Position numbers and translations under genes: made by a program. This document shows positions 1 to 11,329 of a DNA stretch of 64,000 bases, piece by piece. Positions within the stretch are counted from its first letter, which is position 1, and each line of letters begins with the position of its first letter. This DNA comes from Diospyros lotus (taxonomy: Eukaryota; Streptophyta; Magnoliopsida; Ericales; Ebenaceae). Location of the stretch: contig NC_068350.1 of assembly GCF_014633365.1 (NCBI RefSeq), positions 32,665,119-32,729,118 on the forward strand, read 5' to 3'. The notes under the pieces were generated by a model. It was not told where the DNA came from. It did no database searches and worked only from the letters and a program-made list of their open reading frames with translations.

Positions 1-143
1 CAACATCTATTTTAACAATTATATATATAAAAAACAAAAATATACAAACATCATGATCATCTCATTAAAAATACACAAGTTATTGATATCATACATTAAA
101 ATACAAAATGTTATTAATTAACATGCACACAAAAAAAATCTAG

Positions 144-893
144 TCAATCATTTTTTTCTATATATTCATCAATGTCTTCCCGGTCACTATCTCTATCATC
201 AGATAATACATATTTCTCATCTTCTTTTGAAACAGATTCTTCTTCCACATTATCTTCTTTTTCCTCAATGATATTGGAGATATCAATTTCCTCAACTGGT
301 CTATTATTGTCTTGTAAAGTGCCTATGAGGTTAACATTTACATCGATTATAGGCAGTTGTAATATTTCATTCTCTTGGAAAACTTCTTCCATGTTAGCTT
401 CAAGAGCATTTATTGTATCTCGTGCCTTCGTTTTAATTACAACAATCCAACCATTTTTATCGCGACAGTGGTCAGGGTAAGGCGCGTAATATACTTGTTC
501 AACTTGTTGGGCAAATATGAATAGATCATATTTCTTGTATCTTCTTGATGATTGAATGTTTACAATTCCATATTTATCATGAATTTTAGTTTCTCGTAGA
601 CTTGGATTATACCATTCACATTTGAATAGAATCACTCTTTTTATTGGTAAGTCTACATATTCCAATTCAATTATGTTTATAATTTTTTTATAATAATTCA
701 TATGTGGAGCTCCACCCCCTAACGCAGACACGCAAACATCACAATTTTCTATTGACCTACTCTGACTACATTCAACAGTATGAAATTTGTATCCATTTAT
801 GAAATATATTGGCCAATGTCTCACGTTAGGAGTTAGCCCCCATCCTACACTCTGAATTAGTAGGTTTGCCATAATTTCGTCATTCAAATTCAC
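144..893 (-). CDS. CACTA transposase C-terminal part, DUF4216 domain, open 249-codon frame (left copy)
   Basis: This frame encodes the DUF4216 domain that ends plant CACTA TNP2-type proteins. Residues about 15-150 carry family landmarks: GWGLTPNVRHWPIYFINGYKF, a GGGAPHMNYY stretch, LFKCEWYNPSLRETK and KYDLFIFAQQVEQVYYAPYP. The last 60 residues form an acidic Glu/Asp-rich tail. It is the only long undisrupted frame in the transposase; the matching plus-strand copy (7052-7796) has stops and frameshifts. It is probably the last exon of the left copy rather than an independent gene, because upstream domains on the same strand are broken. The first Met shown is only the first ATG in the frame. A functional product is unlikely. 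Confidence 0.75.
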   Translation of the reverse strand: MNLNDEIMANLLIQSVGWGLTPNVRHWPIYFINGYKFHTVECSQSRSIENCDVCVSALGGGAPHMNYYKKIINIIELEYVDLPIKRVILFKCEWYNPSLRETKIHDKYGIVNIQSSRRYKKYDLFIFAQQVEQVYYAPYPDHCRDKNGWIVVIKTKARDTINALEANMEEVFQENEILQLPIIDVNVNLIGTLQDNNRPVEEIDISNIIEEKEDNVEEESVSKEDEKYVLSDDRDSDREDIDEYIEKND

Positions 894-959
894 CTAACCA
901 AATATTTGTGTAACTTTTATGTATACATAATTAATATTAAATTAAGAAATACCTTAAAT

Positions 960-3395
960 TTTGTAAACTTACATGATTATGGAACTAAACACAGAAATGC
1001 TCATCGATTTGTTTGTTTAATTTTTCGTCACTGATTATTGACGATAATTCACGTAACATGTTTGTGTACACGCTGAAACATTAAAGTTATATATCAACTT
1101 AATATGATAAAATTATTATGAACTCATAAATATATTAATATAAGGTTGGGGCCCAGACCTTTGCTTCGTAAGTTAAGTGTACTAGGAGAGGCTCTATTGG
1201 GTTAAACCATCCAAGCAAAAATACACGCTCCATTTTGCCTAAAATAATCGAGATGTTCTGTTCCATGACTTCAAAATGTTCAGTTCTTAACACTATTATC
1301 ATATTTATTTGAAAAACTGACATAACTCAGTTATTGAACTCTAAATCTGATCCGATAATCCTAAAAATGTCGTTGGAAGTAACTGCTCTATGAGAATATG
1401 ACAATTATGACTCTTCAAGCCAAACAACTTTTCGTTCTTCATATCAGCACATCTGTGCCCATTCTAGATGCATATCCCTAAGGGAGTTTTAAGTTGTTTT
1501 ATCTATTTTAAAACACTTAACTTTTGCTCTCTCGTGAAAGTATATTGGGCTTTGAGTTTCCAATATTTACCCCAACACGTTTTACTAATTCTAACTCTTT
1601 CCGCATGTAATATTCCTTCAAGTCCGTTTCACGTCCATGACTGTATTGAAAAGATTGTCAAAAATGTTATTCTCGATATGCGTGACATCCAAGTTGTGTC
1701 AGATTAGACTATATTTTTAATATGACAAGTCCTAAAAAAATATTTTTTTTTGTTCAATTGTGTTGCACACCATATTCAATCATAACACACTCTTGTTGTG
1801 GTAAGATAGATGGGACATTACATACTCTACAAAATATGTTTTCTTCGCTTAAGCGATGGGGTGAACAAGAATTATCAACTTTATTTTTTAAAAATGCAAT
1901 TGTATTCCTCCGAAAAGGGTAATTTATTGGTAAGAATTCTCAGTGACAGTCAAAAAATGATGTCTTTCCACTGTACTTGAGATTAAAAGTTTTTGTGTTT
2001 TTATACAATACGAACATGCTAATCTACCTGATGTCATCTAACCAGATAACATTTCATACGTAGGAAAATCATTGACGATCCACAATAGAGCTGCTTTCAT
2101 CATAAAGTTTTGCTTTCTTGATATGTCTTATGTCAACACTTCTTCATGCCAAAGCAATTTTAGTTTAGAAATTAAAGATTATAAAAACACGTATATCTTA
2201 CTTTTTGGATTTGATAGACTTGGAATAATAGCCGTTAGAAACATAAACTCTATTTTCAAACATAATCCAGGCAACAAATTATATGGGGTTACAATAATTG
2301 GCCAACAAGAGTATGGGCGACTTAATTAACCATACAGAATGAACCTATCTGCACACAAACCGAGCCTCACATTTCTAAGATCGACAAAGAAGTCAAGATG
2401 TGTCCGATTGAAATATTTCCATACTTCACCATTGGACGAGTGAGATAATACCCCAAACCCTCTGATTTTAATAATGTCATCTCATGTTTGAAGCAGTAAT
2501 CGTTGAAGTATAGATTTTTTGCAATTTTGGTATGAGGGGCAAATACCACATTCTCTTAAAAAGATTTTTTTTAAATTTTTTCGTGTATTTTTTGTCGGTC
2601 TAAAATGAGGATGATTGCAAAACTTACAACTCGTTCCAAAATTCATCATCCTTATTATAACATACAACTATTTGAACAACAATCGATTTTTTGACAACCA
2701 AGTCTAAACTTAGAAACCAACTTCTTATTATGATAAAAGTCATCGGGCACACAATTACCAATTGGTATTGTATGTTGTATAAACTGCATAAATTCATTAT
2801 AACAACATTCGGGCATGTTGTAATTAGACTTAATACTCAGTATCCTAACTGCAATAGAAAGTTCACTCTCTGCGTCATAACTCGGGTATAATGGGGATTG
2901 TGTAGCAAATAACATCTCATAAAATGTTTTTGCATTTTCATTAAGTGATTCCTCAATATTGTATGACTGATGACCACTTTCTTTAACCGCTCCTTGCATT
3001 GTAGTAGGCCCATGTGACTATCCTATCGCATCCATTACCAATTGCTCATATGGATTGAACTGATTTTTAAAATTATCTTCTCTATAATATTTATTTATAA
3101 TAACACTTCGAGGCATTACTGGTATGTTTTCCCTATGGTTTATCCAGTAATAGTACTTTTTCGTAAACCCATGCTTACAAAGATCCATTTTCATCTCATT
3201 GACTTATTTGAACTTCAAGTAGTCACATTTCATATAAGGATACTTCAACATTTCTATTCTCATGAAATTTTTTTGAGTAGATGCAAGTTGAATGAACTCA
3301 TTGACACCAGCATAAAATTCAGGAGTGATCCTACTCTTTCTTGGCATACACCTATTATCAATGCATCGACGATGCAATGAGACTTCAATTTTCAA
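960..3395 (-). pseudogene. CACTA TNP2-type transposase, left copy, broken
   Basis: Reading leftward from 3395, the minus strand shows the transposase-associated domain (3170-3390; ITPEFYAGVNEFIQLASTQ, then KYPYMKCDYLKFK), the linker with a Cys/His cluster (2530-3000; CCYNEFMQF, CKFCNHPHF), the Transposase_21 core (about 1700-2560) and DUF4218 (1135-1640; EQNISIILGKMERVF, EPLLVHLTYEAKVWAP). Stops and frameshifts break it into pieces. Compared with the right arm, about 440 bp are missing at about 1130-1145, removing the DUF4218 C-terminus and the following intron. The DUF4216 frame at 144-893 would have been its 3' end. The product of an intact relative binds element ends and catalyses excision; this copy cannot encode that. 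Confidence 0.8.
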
Positions 3396-3720
3396 TTCAA
3401 AATTGTATAATGAACATGTGCTAATTCCTCACAAGTATATGATTGAATGAATATATATCTTGAAAACTAACCAAATTATATTTCATGACTCTAGACTGTC
3501 ATAGACAACTGATAAATATGAACAATAAATAAATATAATAATAGACAATTTATTATTCTCTAAAATTTTGTTTATTTAATGTGCATATTTATTAATAAAT
3601 AAATAAAACATTGAGATAAATTTTGATCTTTTTAAAATACTATATATTTCTAAATTAAATTAAATTTTATAAATAAGCTTGTGTAAACTAAATATTCGAA
3701 ATATTTTATGTATTACTTGT

Positions 3721-3842
3721 CTTTTCTCACCCCCATTTCTCTTCTCTCGCCCTGTTTTCACGCCATTTTTTTAAAGTATTTAAGTATTAAAGAAAAATTT
3801 AAATAAGTATTTAAGAAAAATTCAATTCAAATATGTAGAACT
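3721..3842. other. Unique spacer at the centre of the CACTA palindrome
   Basis: These roughly 122 bases separate the two arms and have no counterpart in the opposite arm. The left half is pyrimidine-rich (CTTTTCTCACCCCCATTTCT). The right half is AT-rich with three copies of a short AGTATTTAAG-like direct repeat. Divergent transcription of both arms would start near here, so the spacer and its flanks would be the shared upstream region. I see neither a CACTA terminus nor a clear TATA box. Confidence 0.6.
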
Positions 3843-4159
3843 AAGTAATACAGAAAATATTCTGAATATTTAGTTTAAACAAATCTATTTATAAAATTTA
3901 ATTTAATTTAGAAATATATAGTATTTTAAAAAGATCAATTTTTTTTCTCAATGTAGTATTTATTTATTAAATAAATATGCACATTAAATAAACGAATTTT
4001 AAGAGAATAATGAATTATTTATTTTATATTTATCAATTGTCTATGACAGTCTGGAGTCATGATATATGATTTAGTTAGTTTTTAGGATATATAGCCATTT
4101 AATCATATACTTGTGAGGAATTATAACATGTTTGTTATGTAATTTTGAATTGAAAATGA

Positions 4160-7100
4160 AAGTTTAGTTGCATCGTTGGTGGATTGATAATAAGTGTATG
4201 TTAGGAAGGGGTGAGATCACTCCTGTATTTTTTGCTAGTGCCGACGAGTTCAATCAACTTGCATCTACTCAAGAAAGTTTCATAGACTATGAGTGTTGAA
4301 GTGTCCTTGTATGAAATGTGAGGATTTGAAGTTCAAATCAATTAATGAGGTGAAAATGGATATTTGTAAGCATGGGTTTATGAAATTGTACTATTACTTG
4401 ACGAACCCTGGGGAAGACATGCCAGTAATGCCTCCAAGTGTTATTGTAAAAGAATATTATAGAGAAAATAATTTTAAAGATCAATTCAATCCGTATGAAC
4501 AAATGGTAATAGATGCGGTAGGGCCGTCACATGGGTCTACTACAATGCAATGAGCGGTTAGCAGAAGTGGTTATCAATAGTACAATAGTGAGGAATCATC
4601 TAATGAAAATGTAAAAGCATTTTATGAGATGCTATCTACTGCACAATCCCCATTATACCCGGGTTATGACGTAGAAAGTGAACTTTCTGTTGCAGTTAGG
4701 ATGCTAAGTATTAAGTAGGATTGCAACATACCCGAATGTTGTTATAATGAAATCATGCAGTTTATGCAACATACAATGTCAATTGGTAATCGTGTGCTCG
4801 GTGACTTTTATCATACTAAAAAGTTGGTTTTTAATATTGGACTTGATTGTTAGAAGATTAATTGTTGTCTAAATAGTTGTATGTTATATTATAAGGATGA
4901 TGAATTTGGAACGAGATGTAAGTTTTGCAATCATTCTCGTTTTAAATAGGCAAGAAATGACATGAGAAAATTTAGAGAAATTCCTATTAGAATCTATGCT
5001 TCAACTATTATTGCTTTGAACATGAGATGACACTATGAAAGTTAGAGAGAGTTTGGGGTATTGTCTTATTCATCCGACGATCAAGCATGGAAATATATCA
5101 ATCGGACACATCCTGACTTCTTTGCCAATCCTAGAAATGTGAGGCTTGGTTTATGTGTAAATGAGTTCACTTTGTATGGTCAATCGGGTTGCCCGTACTC
5201 TTGTTGGCCAATCATTGTGACCTTATATCACTTGTCGCTTGGATTATGTTTGAAAAGAGAGTTTATGTTTCTAACGGCTATTATTTTAGGTCCATCAAAT
5301 CCAAAAAGTAAGATATACGTGTTTTTACAGTCTTTAATTAATGAACTTAAATTGTTTTAGCACGAAGGAGTGTTCAGCTTATGATATATCAACAAAACAA
5401 AATTTTGTGATGAAGACAGCTCTATTGTGGATCGTCAATGATTTTCCTACATATAAAATGTTATTTAGTTAGATGACATCAAATAGATTCACATGCTCGT
5501 ATTGTATAGAAAACACAAAAACTTTTGATCTCAAGTATGGTAGAAAGACATCATTTTTTAATTGTTACCGATAATTTTTGCAAATGGATCACCATTTTCG
5601 GAGGAATACAACTACATTTCGATAAAATAAAGTTGATGATTCTTGTCCACCCCCTCGCTTAAGTGGAGAAAATGTATTTTGTAGAGTGTAATGTCCCATC
5701 TATCTTACAACAAGATTGTGTTATGTTCCGGATATAGTATACAACACAATTGGACAAAAAGAAGTATGTTTTGGGACTTGCTATATTAGAAAGATAATTT
5801 TATCCGACACAACTTGGATACCATGCACATCGAGAAGAATATTTTTGATAATCTTTTCAATACAGTTATGGTCGTAAAAGGTAAAACTAAAAATAATACC
5901 AAAACTAGAATGGACCTGAAGGAATATTACATGTGAAAGGAGTTAGATTAGTAGAATGTGGTGGGGGTAAATATTAAAAACCCAAGACTCAATATATTTT
6001 CACAAGAAAAGTTAAGTGTTTTGAAATGGATAAAAGAACTTAAAATTCCCTGACATATATGCATCTAAATTGGGCAAATGTGTTGATATGAAGAATGAGA
6101 AGTTGTGTTCTCATGGAGTAGTTACTTTCAATCGTATTTTCAGGATTATTGATTCGGATTTGGAATCCAATAACTAAGTTATGTTAGTTTTTCAAATAAA
6201 TATGCTCAACAGCATTAAGATCTGAACATTTGGAAATCATGAAATAGAACATCCCGATTATTTTATTCAAAATGAAGTGTGTATTTTCACCTGGATAATT
6301 TAACCCAATGGAGCGTCTCCCAGTACACTTAATTTACGAAGCAAAGGTTGGGGCCCCAATCCAATACAGATGGATATATCTATTTGAACGGTAATATTAA
6401 TTTTAATTATATAATTTATTGATTTTGTTATATAGTTTATTATATTTTTTTCATAAATTAAGAAGGCTTTTTAATAACTTAGGTTTTTCAACACTTTAAA
6501 GAAGAAAGTCCGAAATAAAGCTCGTGTAGAAGGATCTATCTGTGAGGCATATTTAATTGAGGAGACGACCACATTTGGTTCATATTATTTTGAATCAAAT
6601 ATTCAATTAAGAAGGATGAGAGCCCCTCGAAATGATGACGGGGAGAATCTTCGCATGCACAAATTTCTATTTTCAATTATCCAGGCCGTGCGACTGATCC
6701 AATGAAAACAAGATGGTTGGATGCGAATGAGTTCCAAGTAGCAAAGTTGTATGTTTTGCTAAATACGTTAGAGGTTGAACCTTATATTGAGTAAGAACTA
6801 AAAGTTATATTATTATATTTATGAGTTCATAATAATTTTATTATATTAAGTTGATATATAACTTTAATGTTTCAGCATATACACAAACATGTTACGTGAA
6901 TTATCGTCAGTAATCAGTGACGAAAAATTAGACAAACAAATTGAGGAGCATTTCTATGTTTGGTTTCATAATTAAGTTTGCAAAATTTAGGGTATTTTTT
7001 AATTTAATGTTAATTATGTATACATAAAAGTTGTACAAATATTTGGTTAGGTGAATTTGAGTGGCGAAGTTATTGTTGACCCACTAATTCAGAGCATAGG

Positions 7101-7796
7101 GTGGGGGCCAACTCCCAACGTGAGATATTGGTCAATGTATTTCATCAATGGATACAAATTTCATACTATTGAATGAAATCAAAGTAGGTCGATAGAAAAT
7201 TATGATGTTTGCGTGTCTGCGTCAGGGGGTGGAGCTCCGTATATGAATTATTATAAAAAAATTATAGATATAATTGAGTTGAAATATGCAGACTTATTAA
7301 TAAAAATGGTGATTATGTTCAAATGTAAATGGTATGATCTAAGTCTACGATTAACTAAAATTTATGATAAATATGGTATACATTCGATCATGAAGAAGAT
7401 ACAAGAAATATGATCCATTCATATTTGTCTAACAAGCTGAACAAGTATATTACGCGCCTTACCTTGACCACTGTCGTGATAAAAATGGTTGGATGGTTAT
7501 AAAAAATGATGGCACGAGATATAATAAATGCTCCTGAAATTAACATGTAAGAACCTTTTCAAGATGATGAAATATTGCAACTGGCTATAATCGATGTAAA
7601 TGTTGACTTCGAAGGCATTTTACAAGACAATAATGGGTCAGTAAAGGAAATTGGTGTTTCTAATATCGTTAAAGAAGATGAAGATATGATGTGGAGGAAG
7701 AATTTGTTTCTGAAGAAGACGAGAAAAAATATATTGTTTGATGATAGGGATAGTGATCAAGAAGGCATTGATGAATATATAGAAAAAGATGACTGA
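4160..7796 (+). pseudogene. CACTA TNP2-type transposase, right copy, broken
   Basis: Plus-strand mirror of the left copy. The transposase-associated domain lies at 4165-4440 (ITPVFFASADEFNQLAST; KCEDLKFKSINEVKMDICK). The linker is at 4500-4950. The Transposase_21 core starts at 5061 and includes THPDFFANPRNVRLGLCVN, YSCWPIIVTLY and the diagnostic GPSNPKSKI. DUF4218 lies at about 6180-6710 with a probable intron (about 6390-6480) before FFNTLKKKVRNKARVEGSI. DUF4216 and the acidic tail are at 7052-7796. In-frame stops, for example near 4710, 4850 and 4950, and frameshifts are frequent. It keeps the DUF4218 C-terminal segment that the left arm lost. Confidence 0.85.
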
Positions 7797-7939
7797 TAAA
7801 TTTTTTTGTATGCATGTTAATTAATAATTTTTGTATTTTTAAAGTGTGATATCAATTACTTGTGTATTTTTAATGTGATGATCTTCATGTTTATATATTT
7901 TTGTTTTTCATATATATATAATTGTCAAAATAGATATCG

Positions 7940-9735
7940 GAACATTCAATACCTTCGGATAGGGGTAGAAGTAAAACATCTTATAGGACCACACCTTCAG
8001 TAGATGACAATTCTGGTTCGCAATTTTCTTCCCCCGACTCCACACCTTCTGTTCCTTCTACACAATTCAATCTCCAGTCACCACCCCCACAACCTTTTGT
8101 TCCCATGACTTAGTTTCCATATTCTGGTGGCACGATGCCATGAGGTTATTACGGTGTTGCACCCGCTTTCCACGCACTTGATGCTGTATCACAGACTAAC
8201 TAATATCTTGGGGGAACTTTTCATATGCTAGATAGATCTTTCTCATACACATTCATGCCGACACTGCAGGGACCCAATTCATTTGCTTTTGCACAACACT
8301 CTGAGCCCAGTCCAACTGAATCGGTTGGCACTAGCCAAAGAGATGGTCGAAAACACTTATCTTGTGATAAATAGTGTAATCAATAAATATCGTATTTAGT
8401 ATTTTTAATTTATTACTTGCAATTATTATACATTCAAATTAATATATTTTTTTGTAAGTTTATATATATATATATATCTTTTGTGTTGGACAATTTTATC
8501 CTTGAGAATGACCCATAGATAAACTAACAAAGATTTGGAGGGCACAATATATTAAACCGTGGATTCATTGGGATGTGGTACCAGAAATATTACGGAGGAT
8601 GTGACTTGAAGAATTTAACGTAAGTCAAATTGTAGTTTTTTATTAGTACATGTTTGTATTTAAATTCTTAAATATATATGTTTCTTAACTTAATGTAGAA
8701 GACGTATTTTTAGCAACTCGAGGATAATGATTCCATATGAATCATATAGAATAAATAAGATAGATGAAGTTTTAGGAGCCATATGCATCGAAGTAAAAGC
8801 AGGGTAGACCAGGTAATGTGGATGAACTTTGACGTGCGTAAGGCACTTGATATAAAGTGGGCAGATAAATGCAATAAAAAAAATTGCCATACAAAATAAA
8901 AAAATTGTGCCTTCGAGATTGGTGGGTCACTTTACACTAGCGGGTCCATTCCATCCTCGTTGATTCGATGAAGACTGGTAATTACTTATGCTAAGTTGTA
9001 ATTTTCTAATTTACTTAAATTATATAATAAGTTTAATTTCATTAATTTTACTATATTATGTATTAATTTCTTACGTAGGCAATTGAATTAAATCGCGAGC
9101 CCAATGAGTTTGAATTATTCAGGGGAACCCACACGAAAAAAAATGCTCAAGAATAAGAAGTGTAGGTCGATGACAGATCTATGGCGTTGTTTATATGTTA
9201 AATTAAAATTTTTATTTTAAAATATTTCTTTAATTAATAGTACGAATGTTTTAATTTTATAGGAAATCATAATAGATTGAGTGCGGAGGCATATTCATTA
9301 TCCGTAAATACTAAAGAGTTATCGTCGCCTACAATTAATGAACACGACATTTTCTATCAAGCTATCAGTGGTTGGAATAAAAAGGATCGAATATATGGCT
9401 TGAGCTCCTAGCTAACCTGCTATATCCCACTATATTTGCCAAACGCTCCAGTTAATCATTTTGAAATATGTCACAAGAGTTTGAACAAATGAGACTCATA
9501 GTCACCTAATTAACAAAGAGTTGCTTTAAATTCGGGCTGAGAGTCAACAATTACAACAGTGACAAGAACAAATGACAGCATGACAGTTAGAAATGAATAT
9601 AGTAATACAGTGATTAACAAAATAATCTACTGCAAATGTTAGATCATCGATTATTCCGAATGAATTTGACTCGATAGCTGATCAGGACGAGGGTGATGAT
9701 GAAGATGTAAATGAGAATAATAATGACGATTGATT
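7940..9735 (+). pseudogene. CACTA second ORF remnant, Ser/Pro-rich region plus Transposase_24-like domain
   Basis: Downstream of the transposase the plus strand has a Ser/Pro/Gln-rich segment (7940-8380; SSPDSTPSVPSTQF, QSPPPQPFVPM) and then conserved blocks of the plant Ptta/En/Spm family (PF03004). These include a segment like ALDIKWADKCNKKNC near 8830-8890, IELNREPNEFELFRGTHTKK at about 9080-9140, and a Gln-rich coiled-coil-like end (9540-9620) followed by an acidic tail closing near 9730. Intron-like AT-rich gaps lie between blocks (8390-8500, 8640-8695, 8990-9080, 9190-9260). Multiple stops break it. In intact elements the second ORF encodes a DNA-binding protein that recognises subterminal repeats. 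Confidence 0.65.
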
Positions 9736-10204
9736 GTAATTGAATATTGTAAACATTGACAATATTTAATTTTCATTTGAAAATTTTTAAATGAATTTTT
9801 TATTATTTATTAATATTAATTTTTTAATGTTAATTTTATATTATTTTTAATATAAACATTGATAATATTAATATTTTTTTCTAATGTTATTTTTAATATT
9901 TTATTTATTTTTTAAAATAAATTTCTTGTTATTTTAATTTTTTTAATTTTTAATTTTTAATATTTTATTTAATATTTTTTTATTATTTTAAAACAAAATA
10001 TTAATCTTAATTTTCAAAAATATTAATTATAATATTAAATTATTATTAATTTTAATTTTAATAAAATTAAAAACATGTTTTAATTTCAAAAAAATATTTT
10101 AATAAATAATATTATTTATTTAAAATATTAACATTAATTTTAATTTTTTTATATTATTTTATTTTAAAATATAATTTTAATGTTTTATTTTTTATTATTT
10201 AAAA
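9736..10204. other. AT-rich noncoding tail of the CACTA element
   Basis: Nearly pure A/T sequence with repeated TAATATT and TTTTAAT words. It has no codon structure. It lies between the end of the second ORF and the subterminal repeats, a usual position for a 3' noncoding region. Confidence 0.5.
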
Positions 10205-10440
10205 ATATCTACAACGGGAATACACGTCGCATATTAGCATATTACTCGTCGTAGATTTGCGACGGGTAAGATGTCCCATTGTAGATTTGTGACGCGGTAC
10301 ACTACCCTAGATCTGCGATGAAATTGTCCAACTTCGTTGCTGAAATTCAGTGATGCCTTTTTTGCGACAGATTTTTATTCGTGGATTTTCTCTTTTTAGT
10401 GACGAATTTTTCGTCACTAAAATCGATTTTCCTTATAGTG
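10205..10440 (+). repeat. CACTA subterminal repeats and terminal inverted repeat, 3' end
   Basis: Short degenerate copies of a TCGTCGTAGATTTGCGACGG-like word recur in both orientations (10235-10345), followed by TTTAGTGACGAA facing TTCGTCACTAAA (10396-10419) and the terminal CTTATAGTG at 10432-10440. Clustered subterminal repeats with a 5'-CACTA terminus are the hallmark of the superfamily. CACTA elements make a 3-bp TSD; the right flank begins ATA (10441-10443), but its partner is outside the window. Confidence 0.85.
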
Positions 10441-10935
10441 ATAGATGTACGTTCTCCAAGGGAACGACATAAACTCTTCTAAATCCTCCATCAAGGTTGA
10501 TTGAAAATCCTCTACATTTGAGCATTTATCGATGTCTAATAATAGCATGTTGACCACGGCAAGGTAACCTAGCTTTGGGACATTATTTGCATCTTGGTTA
10601 TGTCTGGTATTGAGTAGTACCTTTATGTCGTCCTTGGACACAACCTCTTGCTGTGATGGGAATAGTCGCGCTTGTAAGCTAGCATCCCCAACAAGCCTCG
10701 CTCGCAAGATTTGGCTATTAATTGGCCCAAATCGAAGTCCATTAATTAAGATGAACTCTTGGTTCCCATATATAACACGCTGCCAATCTCGAACCACATT
10801 TTATCGTGATGGACACCGAGAAATTTCCCCTCCTTAAATAGCACTTGATGGATCAATTGTGGTGCACTGATTTGGAGGGACTGGGAGATCTGCAAGAAAT
10901 GTCCTAGTGGGCCCTGCACGAATCTCTCCACTAGA
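10441..10935 (-). pseudogene. DUF1985-domain remnant
   Basis: The minus strand from 10931 encodes GPLGHFLQISQSLQISAPQL, QVLFKE and KMWFEIGS, and then after a frameshift QEFILINGLRFGPIN, KLGYLAVVNMLLLDIDK and FMSFPWRTYIYHYKENRF. This is the DUF1985 pattern (small-ligand block, FxLITGLRFG-like motif, LxLVxxxL, PWG-like end) found in plant transposon-associated proteins that often also carry a Ulp1 protease domain. One frameshift separates the two halves near 10800. The reading continues a few codons into the CACTA terminus, so the CACTA inserted just downstream of this exon. Confidence 0.65.
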
Positions 10936-11325
10936 CTATACTAGGTGAGAGCCTCACGAACTGGGCCAAGGTAGTGGATCCCACAGTGAGTAATAGCTCA
11001 TGTTTCGGGTGGTAGTACCCGGCTAGTATGAACATAAGTAAATTGGTTGGTCTGCTAGGCAGATGGAAAGGACATAAAGGACGAGGATGAGGGGGGGCAA
11101 GTGGGGAGGAGAAGAAGATAGGTCTGAGGGATAAAAGGGATGAGGACGAAGGTGGGGCGGGTGAGAAGGAGGGTAGGAAAGAAGATGAGGAGTCCGTTCG
11201 TAGAGAGAGGACGTCAAAGGATAGGCATGAGGCAAGACTCCCTTCGGTATGATTATTATAATAATATTTTTGTACGAAAACTAATAGTTTGTTTGTAATT
11301 GTTTTTGATTTTGCCTTTTATCGAT
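10936..11325. other. Noncoding, purine-rich stretch
   Basis: The plus strand is G/A-rich with repeated GGATGAGGGG-like words (11080-11200). The apparent frames on either strand are low-complexity Pro/Ser or Gly/Glu runs. No gene is recognised. Confidence 0.5.
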
Positions 11326-11329
11326 CACC

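Larger units (their letters stand above)
1..10440. mobile_element. Palindromic CACTA (En/Spm) transposon, two head-to-head copies, left end outside window
   Basis: Bases 1-3720 are the imperfect reverse complement of about 3843-7945, so the same CACTA coding block is read leftward on the minus strand and rightward on the plus strand from a centre near 3782. Both arms carry the same domain order: transposase-associated domain, TNP2 (Transposase_21), DUF4218, DUF4216. By eye the arms are roughly 85-90 percent identical with many indels. The right copy continues through a second ORF (Transposase_24 type) and subterminal repeats and stops at CTTATAGTG (10432-10440), the reverse complement of a CACTATAAG terminus. 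No CACTA terminus is visible at the centre. By symmetry the left copy should end about 2.9 kb before the window. Most frames are broken, so the element is probably immobile on its own. Confidence 0.85.

Noticed and set aside
1..7945. Palindrome as an assembly or library foldback artefact
   Set aside because: The two arms differ by many substitutions and by a 440-bp indel; an artefact would give near-identical arms.
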